From the NCBI GenBank assembly GCA_964057225.1, contig OZ059896.1, positions 11,888,501 to 11,952,500 of the forward strand: a stretch of DNA of 64,000 nt. The letters are read 5' to 3'. Made by a program: the position numbers and the translations under genes. Below, piece after piece: positions 13,198-23,675 of the stretch (the stretch's first letter is position 1; each line of letters starts with the position of its first letter). The DNA comes from Auanema rhodensis. Its lineage: Eukaryota; Nematoda; Chromadorea; Rhabditida; Rhabditidae. The notes under the pieces are model-generated. The model saw only the letters and a program-made list of their open reading frames with translations. It was not told where the DNA came from and searched no databases.

Positions 13198-13690
13198 TTG
13201 TGGTTCAGTGGTAGTGGAATATTAGTCCAAGTAATAGGCAATAGACGCGAGTACAAGAGAAGAGTTTATTATCGGCAATACGAATACAATACGAGTAAAA
13301 TAGAAATAAATTGACGGGAAGATGATAGCGGTGGCAGAATGATATTGAGACATGATTTAGAAGAATTATTGCGGGTTTATATACTAGGTCCCCGGAAGTG
13401 ATAGATAATGTATTAATTGTAGAAGGCGAGAGGAGGGGTCTAAATCCTACGTGATTCATCCCCCTTGCAAGTGGGCGACGGCTATCGCGCCTAAGATCTT
13501 GCCTAATGGATCAGATGGCAAAGGGCGATAGGTGATTCATCGGCAAATCGGCCGTTGGTGACAACTTACAGGATTATCGATTAGATAGTTGAGGATAATG
13601 GATAGTATAAAGAGAGGACAATAAAGAAGTACAATTGAACTTAAACTAAGGAGGAACACTATTATCACGGGATGAGAATGCTTCAGCACA
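13158..13690 (-). repeat. BEL-1a 5' LTR
   Basis: 533 bp. On the coding (minus) strand it has a TATATAAA box (plus-strand 13376-13383) and the gag ATG 40 nt before its end. The plus strand at 13194-13214 matches the first 21 nt of eukaryotic tRNA-Gly except for one or two bases, including a perfect GTGGTTCAGTGGTAG. TGGTGCATC follows the LTR on the coding strand as a tRNA-Gly primer-binding site. Confidence 0.94.
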
Positions 13691-13695
13691 CCGCT

Positions 13696-16600
13696 ATTTC
13701 ATAATTTCTTTTTTTAAATTTTTAATCATTAAAAAACATTTAAATTTCAATATTGTGATGCTCAAAAACTGAAACATTTAAATATTCTGTAATTTTTAAA
13801 CCATTTCACTCCATCTCTTTCATTTAATTCCATATTTTCACAATTTCATATTTTTACCACTATTTCATAATTTGATTTTTTAAATTTTTAATCATTAAAA
13901 AACATTTAAATTTCAATATTGTGATGCTCAAAAACTGAAACATTTAAATATTTTGTATTTTCTAAACCATTTTACTCCATCTATTTTATTTAATCCCATA
14001 TTTTCACAATTTCATATTTTTACCACTATTTCATAATTTAATTTTTAAAATTTTAATCTTTAAAAAACATTTAAATTTCAATATTGTGATGATCCAAAAC
14101 TGAAACCTTTAAATATTTTTTATTTTCTAAACCATTTCACTCCATCTATTTTATTCAATCCCATATTTTAAACAATTTTATATTTCTACCACAATTTCAT
14201 AATTTCATTTTTTAAATTTTTAATCATTAAAAAACATTTAAATTTCAATATTGTGATGCTCAAAAACTGAAACATTTAAATATTTTGTAATTTCTAAACC
14301 ATTTCACTCCATCTCTTTTATTTAATTCCATATTTTAAACAATTTTATATTTCTACCACAATTTCATAATTTCATTTTTTAAATTTTTAATCATCAAAAA
14401 ACATTTGAATTTCAATATTGTGATGCTCAAAAACTGAAACATTTAAATATTTTGTATTTTCTAAACCATTTCACTCCATCTATTTCATTTAATCCCATAT
14501 TTTAAACAATTTTATATTTCTACCGCTATTTCATAATTTCATTTTTTAAATTTTTAATCATTAAAAAACATTTAAATTTCAATATTTTGATGCTCAAAAA
14601 CTGAAACATTTAAATATTCTGTATTTTCTAAACCATTTTACTCCATCTCTTTTATTTAATTCCATATTTTAAACAATTTTATATTTTTACCGCTATTTCA
14701 TAAAATCATTTTTTAAATTTTTAATCATTAAAAAACATTTAAATTTCAATATTGTGATGCTCAAAAACTGAAACATTTGAATATTCTGTAATTTCTAAAC
14801 CATTTCACTCCATCTCTTTTATTTAATTCCATATTTTAAACAATTTTATATTTCTACCACAATTTCATAATTTCATTTTTTAAATTTTTAATCATTAAAA
14901 AACATTTGAATTTCAATATTGTGATGCTCAAAAACTGAAACATTTAAATATTCTGTATTTTCTAAACCATTTCACTCCATCTCTTTTATTTAGATCCATA
15001 TTTTAAACAATTTTATATTTCTACCACGAATTCATAATTTCCTTTTTTAAATTTTTAATCATTAAAAAACATTTAAATTTCAATATTGTGATGCTCAAAA
15101 ACTGAAACATTTGAATATTCTGTAATTTCTAAACCATTTCACTCTATCTCTTTTATTTAATTCCATATTTTAAACAATTTTATATTTCTACCACAATTTC
15201 ATAATTTCATTTGTTAAATTTTTAATCATTAAAAAACATTTGAATTTCAATATTGTGATGCTCAAAAACTGAAACATTTAAATATTCTGTATTTTCTAAA
15301 CCATTTTACTCCATCTCTTTTATTTAATTCCATATTTTAAACAATTTTATATTTTTACCGCTATTTCATAAATTCATTTTTTAAATTTTTAATCATTAAA
15401 AAACATTTAAATTTCAATATTGTGATGCTCAAAAACTGAAACATTTGAATATTCTGTAATTTCTAAACCATTTCACTCCATCTCTTTTATTTAATTCCAT
15501 ATTTTAAACAATTTTATATTTCTACCACAATTTCATAATTTCATTTTTTAAATTTTTAATCATTAAAAAACATTTGAATTTCAATATTGTGATGCTCAAA
15601 AACTGAAACATTTAAATATTCTGTATTTTCTAAACCATTTCACTCCATCTCTTTTATTTAGATCCATATTTTAAACAATTTTATATTTCTACCACGAATT
15701 CATAATTTCCTTTTTTAAATTTTTAATCATTAAAAAACATTTAAATTTCAATATTGTGATGCTCAAAAACTGAAACATTTGAATATTCTGTAATTTCTAA
15801 ACCATTTCACTCCATCTCTTTTATTTAATTCCATATTTTAAACAATTTTATATTTCTACCACAATTTCATAATTTCATTTGTTAAATTTTTAATCATTAA
15901 AAAACATTTGAATTTCAATATTGTGATGCTCAAAAACTGAAACATTTAAATATTCTGTATTTTCTAAACCATTTCACTCCATCTCTTTTATTTAGATCCA
16001 TATTTTAAACAATTTTATATTTCTACCACGAATTCATAATTTCTTTTTTTAAATTTTTAATCATTAAAAAACATTTAAATTTCAATATTGTGGTGCTCAA
16101 AAACTGAAACATTTAAATATTCTGTATTTTCTAAACCATTTCACTCCATCTCTTTTATTTAGATCCATATTTTAAACAATTTTATATTTCTACCACGAAT
16201 TCATAATTTCTTTTTTTAAATTTTTAATCATTAAAAAACATTTAAATTTCAATATTGTGATGATCAAAAACTGAAACATTTAAATATTTTGTATTTTCTA
16301 AACCATTTCACTCCATATCTTTTATTTAATTCCATATTTTAAACAATTTTATATTTCTACCACATTTTCATAATTTCATTTTTTAAATTTTTAATCATCA
16401 AAAAACATTTGAATTTCAATATTGTGATGATCCAAAACTGAAACCTTTAAATATTTTTTATTTTCTAAACCATTTCACTCCATCTATTTTATTTAATCCC
16501 ATATTTTAACAATTTTATATTTTCACCACAATTTCATAATTTCATTTTTTAAATTTTTAATCATCAAAAAACATTTAAATTTCAATATTGTGATGATCCA

Positions 16601-17830
16601 AAACTGAAACCTTTAAATATTTTTTATTTTCTAAACCATTTCACTCCATCTATTTTATTTAATCCCATATTTTAACAATTTTATATTTTCACCACAATTT
16701 CATAATTTCATTTTTTAAATTTTTAATCATCAAAAAACATTTAAATTTCAATATTGTCCAAAACTGAAACCTTTAAATATTTTTTATTTTCTAAACCATT
16801 TCACTCCATCTATTTTATTTAATCCCATATTTTAACAATTTTATATTTTCACCACTATTTCATAATTTCATTTTTTAAATTTTTAATCATCAAAAAACAT
16901 TTAAATTTCAATATTGTGATGATCCAAAACTGAAACCTTTAAATATTTTTTATTTTCTAAACCATTTCACTCCATCTATTTTATTTAATCCCATATTTTA
17001 ACAATTTTATATTTTCACCACTATTTCATAATTTCATTTTTTAAATTTTTAATCATCAAAAAACATTTAAATTTCAATATTGTGATGATCCAAAACTGAA
17101 ACCTTTAAATATTTTTTATTTTCTAAACCATTTCACTCCATCTATTTTATTTAATCCCATATTTTAAACAATTTTATATTTCTACCGCTATTTCATAATT
17201 TCATTTTTTAAATTTTTAATCATCAAAAAACATTTAAATTTCAATATTGTGATGATCCAAAACTGAAACCTTTAAATATTTTTTATTTTCTAAACCATTT
17301 CACTCCATCTATTTTATTCAATCCCATATTTTAAACAATTTTATATTTCTACCGCTATTTCATAATTTCATTTTTTAAATTTTTAATCTTTAAAAAACAT
17401 TTAAATTTCAATATTGTGATGCTCAAAAACTGAAACATTTAAATATTCTGTATTTTCCAAACCATTTTACTCCATCTCCTTTATTTAATCCCATATTTTA
17501 ACAATTTTATATTTTTACCACTATTTCATAATTTCATTTTTAAAATTTTTAATCATCAAAAAACATTTAAATTTCAATATTGTGATGATCCAAAACTGAA
17601 ACCTTTAAATATTTTTTATTTTCTAAACCATTTCACTCCATCTATTTTATTTAATCCCATATTTTAAATAATTTTATATTTCTACCGCTATTTCATAATT
17701 TCATTCTTCAAATTTTTAATCATTAAAAACATTTAAATTTCATTATTGTGATGCTCAAAAACTGAAACATTTAAATATTTTGTATTTTCTAAACCATTTC
17801 ACTCCATCTCTTTTATATAATTCCATATTT
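13696..17830 (-). repeat. Satellite array, continuation after BEL-1a
   Basis: About 25 further ~166-bp monomers in the second orientation. Sub-arrays differ. 14700-16200 has a four-monomer higher-order repeat of about 668 bp (TAGATCCATA variant at 14991 and about 15660). 16400-17700 is dominated by a variant with GATGATCCAAAACTGAAACC. The array ends near 17830, where it runs straight into the AT-rich inner part of a type B Polinton terminal repeat. No genes. Confidence 0.95.
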
Positions 17831-18306
17831 TATTAAAATACATTTAAAAAGAAATATTATTAAAAATATATTTAAAAAGAAATATTATTAAAAATATATT
17901 TAAAAAGAAATAATTAAATAATAATATTATTAAAAATATATTTAAAAAGAAATAATTAAATAATAATATTTAAAACATATATAAATATTAAAAATACATT
18001 TAAAAAGAAATAGTTTTAAAAATATTTACAAATACAATTAACAAATATATAAATAATAAAAATTCATTTAAAAATACATTAAAAAATAATTTTAAAAATG
18101 ATTTTTAAAAAAAATCATGCGTTTTGATCCATGCGCAGGCTCGAAAGCCTGCCTCGGGAGGAAAAGTTTATTTTTGACAGCTGACGCCGAAAATATGATT
18201 TTGACAGCTGACGCCCCCAAAAGTATGTTTTTAGCAGCTGACGCCCTCAAAAGTATGTTTTTAGCAACTGTTTGGGGGCGTGGTTTGTAAATTCGGCATG
18301 GCTTAA
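17831..18306 (-). repeat. Polinton type B terminal repeat remnant (inverted)
   Basis: 17831-18110 is AT-rich with a repeated ATTTAAAAAGAAAT motif. 18120-18306 holds three to four direct repeats with the core GACAGCTGACGCC, then TTTGGGGGCGTGGTTTGTAAATTCGGCATGG (in part) at the outer end. This is the reverse complement of 48571-49060 and 52735-53220. The outermost bases of the terminal repeat are missing here. No coding sequence is visible; the hydrophilic frame across the direct repeats is an artefact of the repeat. Confidence 0.75.
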
Positions 18307-18621
18307 TTATATTTATTCTAACAAGTAAAGGTTTCAAATTATAATAAAAGATTAGTTTTAAACTTTATTTCTTTAATATAACAATACAAAAACTCTATAG
18401 AACACACATTGAAAGTAAATACGACGGGATTAACAAACAGTTGCGCTGACCTCAATGAAACGCATAAAGTTAATTTAATAAGAAGGAATAACAAAAATTA
18501 ATCCGACGGGGACAATAAAAACAGATGTATTCAATATGCTTATTTATTTTAAAGTTTATCGCAACTGCTAGTTTTGACAGCTGTACCCAAATCCATGTTA
18601 CATAACAAATTACAATGCCAA
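18307..18621. other. Polinton terminal-repeat interior, no gene
   Basis: AT-rich sequence whose first half matches 61320-61450 (TTCTAACAAGTAAAGGTTTCAAATT block and the TTGCGCTGACCTCAA block). It is a mosaic of Polinton inner-terminal sequence. I see no gene or regulatory site in it. Confidence 0.6.
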
Positions 18622-18750
18622 CAGCAATGTGTAGACTGATGTATTCATTATATCAAGGTACAATGGCTGCTAATAGGTTGTGTCTTTTTGATTATTTGTT
18701 TGTAAACTTTTTTTTTTTAGTTATAAACGTTTATGTGAAGAGCTTGGAAA
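18622..18750 (+). pseudogene. Fragment of Polinton B accessory genes (end of gene a, start of gene b)
   Basis: The first ~35 nt match the last codons and 3' flank of the five-exon gene a (AGCAATGTGTAGACTGATGTATT). ATGGCTGCTAATAG then starts exon 1 of the related gene b at 18663, with a short intron and the start of exon 2 (Tyr-Lys-Arg-Leu-Cys-Glu-Glu-Leu). The frame is then lost in an A-tract. This shows that genes a and b were adjacent in the parent element. Confidence 0.65.
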
Positions 18751-19005
18751 AAAAATGATTTACCCATAACAAGTACGGTGAACAAAATTATCTACATGCA
18801 AAATACAAGCAAAATAAGTAAACAAACATAATTAATAAATATAATAAATGAATAAAGAAATAATTAACATTTTAAATCAAATTAATATATTTAAAATTTA
18901 AGTATAATTTATATATATAAAGGTTAAATATAATTTAAATATTTAAAATTTAAATAAAATTTATAAATATAAAATTTAAATATAATTTAAATATTTAAAA
19001 TTTAG
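18751..19005. other. AT-rich Polinton debris
   Basis: Low-complexity AT-rich DNA resembling the inner part of the type A terminal repeat (compare 26380-26520). No gene is seen. Confidence 0.55.
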
Positions 19006-19142
19006 TTTCACCACAAAAGGCTGCAATGGTGGAGCGAGCAAATAAAACTTTAAAAACACGCATGATGAAATATCTCTATTACAAGAATAATCATCGTTGA
19101 TATCCTAGATGATTTGGTTGAAGGAATAAGTCAATTAAAATT
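19006..19142 (+). pseudogene. Polinton integrase fragment
   Basis: A short stretch nearly identical to the integrase copies at 43150-43290 and, inverted, 63360-63505. It covers the Ser-Pro-Gln-Lys-Ala-Ala-Met-Val-Glu region with the catalytic Glu. Small internal deletions break the frame (a few bases after CATCGTTG and again after GGAATAA). It abuts a type A terminal repeat, so the DNA that normally lies between integrase and terminal repeat, including the Cys-rich gene, was deleted. Confidence 0.8.
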
Positions 19143-19503
19143 TAATGTCATTCTTATCGAATTAACCTTCGATATGTGTCCCATTAAATTTTGTATTTCA
19201 TATCGTTCTTATCGAATTAACTTTCGATATGTGTTCCATTAAATTTTGTATTTCATATCGTTCTGATCGAATTAACTTTCGATATGTGTTCCATTGAATT
19301 ACCCATAACAAGTACGGTGAACAAAATTATCTACATGCAAAAATTTTATTGTTCTTTAAAATACAAATAAAACAGTACAAACACAATACAATATTATAAA
19401 ATAATAAACAAAATAAGTAAACAAACATAATTAATAAATATAATAAATGAATAAAGAAATAAATCAAATTTTAAATCAAATTAATATATTTAAAATTTAA
19501 ATA
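19143..19503 (-). repeat. Polinton type A terminal repeat, inner part (inverted)
   Basis: Reverse complement of about 60920-61280. With 25137-25502 it forms one ~727-bp terminal repeat split by the gypsy insertion. It contains three copies of a palindromic motif, then the block with AAGTACGGTGAAC and an AT-rich tract. Confidence 0.8.
19156..19283. promoter_or_regulatory. Three iterated palindromes in the terminal repeat
   Basis: ATCGAATTAACCTTCGAT or a close variant occurs at 19156-19173, 19211-19228 and 19266-19283, spaced 55 bp. Each is a perfect inverted repeat ATCGAA/TTCGAT with a 6-bp centre, followed by a conserved ATGTGT(T/C)CCATT. Related copies lie at 45360, 45419, 61189 and 61245 and near 49120, 49300, 49520 and 49590. 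A binding site for an element protein is an inference. Confidence 0.6.
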
Positions 19504-19870
19504 TGTTATGTTTGTACGTTGATAGATCGCTTTCTGATCTTTATCAAAGTAATGATCTAAGGATCTACCTTCCCGCTTTTTTATTTCACTATATAAGAGA
19601 TTAAAACACATGTACAGTGTCTCCAGTTGTTTCTTTTTATCTTTTACTTTTTCTTTTGTTCTAAGAGGAACCTTACGAGTACGTTATCTACGTTATTTTT
19701 GGTCTAGACAGTTACTTATTTTTGATCTTGCGTTATAGCTTTTATATAAGTTCTTTTTCATTGTTTTTTTACGGTTTCCTAAAGAGTAAAGGCTATCTTT
19801 TGCCTTCCTTTTTTTTAGTAATAAAGTGTTGTGATTCAAAAAGGGTTCTTTAGTACGTGAAATTACCACA
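19504..19870 (+). repeat. Gypsy 5' LTR
   Basis: 367 bp, starts TGTTATG and ends ACCACA. TATATAAG at 19590-19597 is a likely core promoter. It is identical to the 3' LTR except at about two positions. Confidence 0.94.
19590..19597 (+). promoter_or_regulatory. TATA box in the gypsy LTR
   Basis: TATATAAG in the first third of the LTR, conserved in both LTRs. It would place the U3/R boundary about 30 bp downstream. Confidence 0.55.
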
Positions 19871-19883
19871 TGGGGGCCGAACC
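19871..19883 (+). promoter_or_regulatory. Gypsy primer-binding site
   Basis: TGGGGGCCGAACC directly follows the 5' LTR, and the TGG start is expected for pairing with a tRNA CCA end. I cannot assign the tRNA. Confidence 0.6.
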
Positions 19884-20013
19884 AAACTAAAACAAAGAAC
19901 AACTTAGGTATACGAGTCTAGACCAGATTTATCAGATTTCATACAACGTTAAAATCTCCTTATTTTTCCTGGTGTTTTTGGCAATATATAGCTTGTAATA
20001 GCTTAATTAAAGA

Positions 20014-20694
20014 ATGTCAAGAGAAGACAGTTTCGAGAATCCAGATGTACTGGTAGAAGATGTAGGGAATGATGATCCCGTTATTGAGGTGAGTAGCAGG
20101 TTTGACGAAGTAGACCAATTGTTTACAAGTCTGAAAGCCGAAGTTATAAAGTATTCCAAAATCGCATGTAAAACGCGAAAGAATACGTATATAACGCCTG
20201 TAACGGTCACAAGGACCATTGGCATGGTCATGAGGCAAATAAAGGCAAAGCTGTTGGAGCAAACGAATGCTCCCGAAGAGTTTCAGCCTTTGCTAACAGC
20301 GTTTCGCTAGCAGAGCTTTGGGAAGCTTTAGACCAGCGTAAAAGGCTAGAGGATGAACTAGCACTAGCTAAACAACACCAGTGTGTACCTGTTAAACCGC
20401 CCTCGTTACAGACTGCGTTCACTCAGGAACAGGGTGTTGGTTCTTATAGTAGCGGAGTAACACTCGAGCCATCACCGGCTGCAGGTAGGAGTGATTGGGC
20501 TCAACCGCAATATAATAACTATCCTCAGGAGATGAGAAGAGAGCAGAGGTTAAGAGAGGAGCCACCGCCGCCACCAACCCAGGCAGAACCAGAACAGCAA
20601 TCAGGTACGACCACTTCACCTTTTGGACGTATGAGTGAAAATCTGTTCAATAGCTGGGTTACCAGTCAAATGATGCCAAAGTTGAAGCCATATA
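20014..20694 (+). pseudogene. Gypsy gag, truncated and frameshifted
   Basis: An ATG at 20014 opens a 98-codon frame (acidic start, then a helical stretch). It is interrupted near 20280-20310, and the reading continues in another frame with Leu/Glu-rich coil sequence, a Pro-rich linker (PPPPPTQAEPEQQ) and the start of a gag CA-like domain (LKPYSGTGE). At that point, about 20695-20705, the sequence jumps to the protease C-terminal half. Most of CA, all of NC and the protease active-site motif are therefore missing. By position and composition it is gag; there is no strong sequence motif. Confidence 0.6.
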
Positions 20695-22800
20695 GTGGCA
20701 CAGGGGAACATACCATGCTCAACCGAACTATTAACCGCGTCACGCGAACGCATGGAGGTAGTAGGTAAAATAGACACGCATATCACGCTCCAGAAAAACG
20801 GTCGTAGCACCGTAGCGACAGTAATCATAGTTAAGGGATTAGGATGTAGGGTGATACTGGGACGCAACATATGGGAGCCATTAGGCCTCAGCATACAAAT
20901 AGAACCTGCAAGCGAACACTCCACGCAATTAGTTCACAGAATAATGCTATTACCGGGAGAGACCAAATTGATAGAAATTAGCCCACCTAGCATAACAAGC
21001 GCCGTATTTTGGGCATCGAACCCATATATGCCTTCAGTTATGGCGTTTGATAGGAATAATTGGAGTATACCGGTAACTAACACAAGTTTAGTACCACTGG
21101 TATGGCCTAAAGGAACCCAGATCGGGAGATGGGTACCTCAAAATGATGTAGAGGTCAACACGGTGAATAGTGTAGCAGTAGATAAAACACTACTAGATAC
21201 AGGGGGAGTGGAACTGCCTTCTACGGAAGAGAAAGAAAAGCTACTTAGCAAGATGATTAACGAATCAAATATCGTAGCAGAGATGAAAACCGAGCTTCGT
21301 TCGATCGTGACTCAGTACGTAGATGTATTCGCGGCCACAGACGCAGAGCTAAGGCCAAGTAACAAATGCATAGCCGCCATTGACACAGGCGAGGCTAGAC
21401 CTGTTAAGCAACGGATGCGAACAGTCCCATTAGGAATACGAAAAGAGTTAGATGACTTACTCACTGGTTTGGAACATCATGGGGTAATACAAAAATCTAG
21501 TTCAGCATGGAGCAGTCCATTGGTTTTAGTAAGAAAGAAGGACGGAGGGTTACGAATGTGTGTTGATTTCCGGGAATTGAACAAGTTGACAAAAGTAGAT
21601 GCATACCCATTACCAAGCATGGAGCAGGCGCTTCAAGCTTTAGCGGGAAAAACTGTATTCTCAACCCTCGATTTGGCTAGCGGATTCTACCAGATCTCCT
21701 TACGGGAGGAAGATAGAAATAAGACGGCGTTCTCAACGAGTAAAGGGTCGTATCAGTTTTGCGTACTTCCGTTCGGGATGATTAATTCCCCAGCCATTTT
21801 TCAACGGATGATGGATAGCATATTGAACCCTACAGGATTAGTGGGTGATGAAGTCCAGGTATATTTGGATGATATCCTAATAGCCACCACAAGTGAACAA
21901 AGGCATATAATAGTTCTAGAACAAATATTTTCCGTTCTGAGAGCAGCCGGATTGAAATTAAAACCACAAAAATGCAAGTTCCTACAGACTCATGTTGAGT
22001 ATTTGGGTTACATAATAGACAAACAAGGTCTTAAAGTAAACCCCGCCAAAACCAAAGCAATAACAGAGTTTTCAAAACCCAAAAATGAAGACGAAGTGAG
22101 AACTTTCGTAGGGATGTGCACATTCTACAGGAAATTTGTGCCAAACTTCGCGAGTAAGGCAAGACCCCTATATGAGTTGACAAAGGATTCCTCAGAGTGG
22201 AAATGGTCCGAGCTAGCAGAGGAATCATTCACAACGTTGAGGAGTAACATAGCGAAATCTCCCATATTAGCTCAACCGAATATAATGCAAGCAAAAAGTG
22301 GGGTTGCCCCATTTATCATCTTTAGTGACGCTTCACGTATAGGTACGGGCGCTGTACTATCACAGAAAGGCGAAGATGGATGTTTACATCCGGTAGCGTT
22401 TGCATCAAAAAGCTTATCGAAACATGAGAAAAACTATACGGTTACAGACCTTGAGGGTCTAGGAGTCATACACGCCGTCAAACGATTTCACCCCATAATA
22501 TATGGTTGCGAGTGTATTGTTCGCACTGACCATCAGCCACTGTTAGCATTATTATGTGGTAAAAACACTTCAGCCCGAGTAATGAGATGGGTACTAGAAT
22601 TAAGAGGCTATCAGATAAAGATAGAATATGTAAAAGGTACCACGAATAAAGTTGCAGACGCACTATCACGTGGCCCTGTTGAAAGCGCAGACAATGTGGA
22701 AGAGGCATTGATTTTGAACGAAACAATCGTAGCACAAGTCACCGAGACACAAAAATGGATTGACGAGCTAGCAGAAGACAGCGAGTATAGCGATACGTGA
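20695..22800 (+). CDS. Gypsy pol: protease remnant, reverse transcriptase, RNase H
   Basis: 701 codons, nominal start within deleted DNA. Residues ~1-70 are the C-terminal half of a retropepsin (VVGKIDTHI ... CRVILGRNIW) without a DTG/DSG site. Reverse transcriptase covers ~230-430, with SSAWSSPLVLVRKKDGGLRMCVDFR, STLDLASGFYQI, LPFGMINSPAIFQ and the catalytic YLDD. RNase H starts near residue ~545 (FSDASRIGTGAVL), includes TVTDLEGLGVIHAVKRF and RTDHQPLLALL, and ends with TTNKVADALSR. The RT and RNase H parts are open and have their catalytic motifs. The stop at 22800 separates them from integrase. Confidence 0.9.
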   Translation: MAQGNIPCSTELLTASRERMEVVGKIDTHITLQKNGRSTVATVIIVKGLGCRVILGRNIWEPLGLSIQIEPASEHSTQLVHRIMLLPGETKLIEISPPSITSAVFWASNPYMPSVMAFDRNNWSIPVTNTSLVPLVWPKGTQIGRWVPQNDVEVNTVNSVAVDKTLLDTGGVELPSTEEKEKLLSKMINESNIVAEMKTELRSIVTQYVDVFAATDAELRPSNKCIAAIDTGEARPVKQRMRTVPLGIRKELDDLLTGLEHHGVIQKSSSAWSSPLVLVRKKDGGLRMCVDFRELNKLTKVDAYPLPSMEQALQALAGKTVFSTLDLASGFYQISLREEDRNKTAFSTSKGSYQFCVLPFGMINSPAIFQRMMDSILNPTGLVGDEVQVYLDDILIATTSEQRHIIVLEQIFSVLRAAGLKLKPQKCKFLQTHVEYLGYIIDKQGLKVNPAKTKAITEFSKPKNEDEVRTFVGMCTFYRKFVPNFASKARPLYELTKDSSEWKWSELAEESFTTLRSNIAKSPILAQPNIMQAKSGVAPFIIFSDASRIGTGAVLSQKGEDGCLHPVAFASKSLSKHEKNYTVTDLEGLGVIHAVKRFHPIIYGCECIVRTDHQPLLALLCGKNTSARVMRWVLELRGYQIKIEYVKGTTNKVADALSRGPVESADNVEEALILNETIVAQVTETQKWIDELAEDSEYSDT

Positions 22801-23675
22801 CGATGAACAAGTCTTCAGTTACGAGATCATAGAAGATGTTTTATACTTCATCAGTGACAAGGGCAAAGAACAGAAGATAGTGCCACGATCCGTTAGAACA
22901 AACTTGATCGAACAGTATCACGAAGGAAAATGGGCGGCACACTTAGGAATACCTCGAACGATAAAAAAGGATAAAGGAGCATTACATATGGAAAGGTTTA
23001 GAAAAAGACATTCGGGAATATCACAAAAAGTGTATAGAGTGTAGACTCACGAATACAAAAGGTGCGCATGTACCACCGTTGCAACCGATACTAACTACAG
23101 AACCTTTTGAGCTAGTAGCAGTAGACCTATTGGAGTTAGGCAGAACATCGAACGGACACGAATACGTCCTCACTATATTAGACCATTTCTCGAAATGGAT
23201 GGGGGCCTACGCATTGAAAAGTAAATCTGCTCGTGAAGTATGCGAAGTACTAGCTTACGAATGGATCGGCAGATGCGGCTGGTGGCCCAAACGCATATTA
23301 TCAGATCAGGGAACAGAATTTGATAACGCATTAATGAACGAACTAAGTAGACAGTTCAAAATAGAGTTGGTAAAAACAAAAGGATATAATTCACGCATGA
23401 ACGGAGGAGATGAGAGAGCTCAACAGACGTTACAACGAATGATTAAGAAACAGGCAGAGTCGCCAGCAGAATGGGACCGCCTCTTGCCTTTCGTAACATT
23501 TGCATATAATACGTCCTGCCACAAAAGTACCGGATTCACGCCTTATGAGTTAATTTATGGACGAACACCGTCTGAACTACTACAAAGAACCTGCTGTTCA
23601 TCTAACTCAATATGGAGATTACGTAAGCGAATTAAGAGAAGTATTAACATGTGCAAGAAAACTCGCCAAGCTTAA
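22801..23675 (+). pseudogene. Gypsy integrase, broken N-terminal domain and core
   Basis: Between 22800 and 23079 the zinc-binding domain can be followed only in pieces (YHEGKWAAHLGI) with frame breaks. From 23079 the core is open: Asp in LVAVDLLELG, Asp in ILSDQGTEFDNAL and Glu in NGGDERAQQTLQRM, spaced as in Ty3/gypsy integrases. The usual Gly-x-Val-Glu-Arg context is Gly-Gly-Asp-Glu-Arg here. A frameshift near 23575 moves the C-terminal part into the next ORF. Confidence 0.85.

Larger units (their letters stand above)
7315..13695 (-). mobile_element. BEL/Pao LTR retrotransposon copy BEL-1a, internally deleted
   Basis: The element lies on the minus strand inside a satellite monomer. Two 533-bp LTRs (7320-7852 and 13158-13690) begin TG and end CA and differ by about two bases by eye. 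CCGCT is duplicated at 7315-7319 and 13691-13695, and the satellite resumes in register afterwards, so the target-site duplication is 5 bp, as usual for BEL. It encodes a gag N-terminal part, the end of pol and an envelope. It lacks protease and reverse transcriptase because the gag reading joins directly to late pol near 12575. Compared with BEL-1b it is therefore defective, and a recent insertion by a helper in trans is likely. Confidence 0.95.

Noticed and set aside
18092..18337. Minus-strand 81-codon ORF and similar 60-codon ORFs at 48631 and 52795
   Set aside because: They read through the direct repeats of the terminal repeat, giving a repetitive peptide; no start context or conservation.
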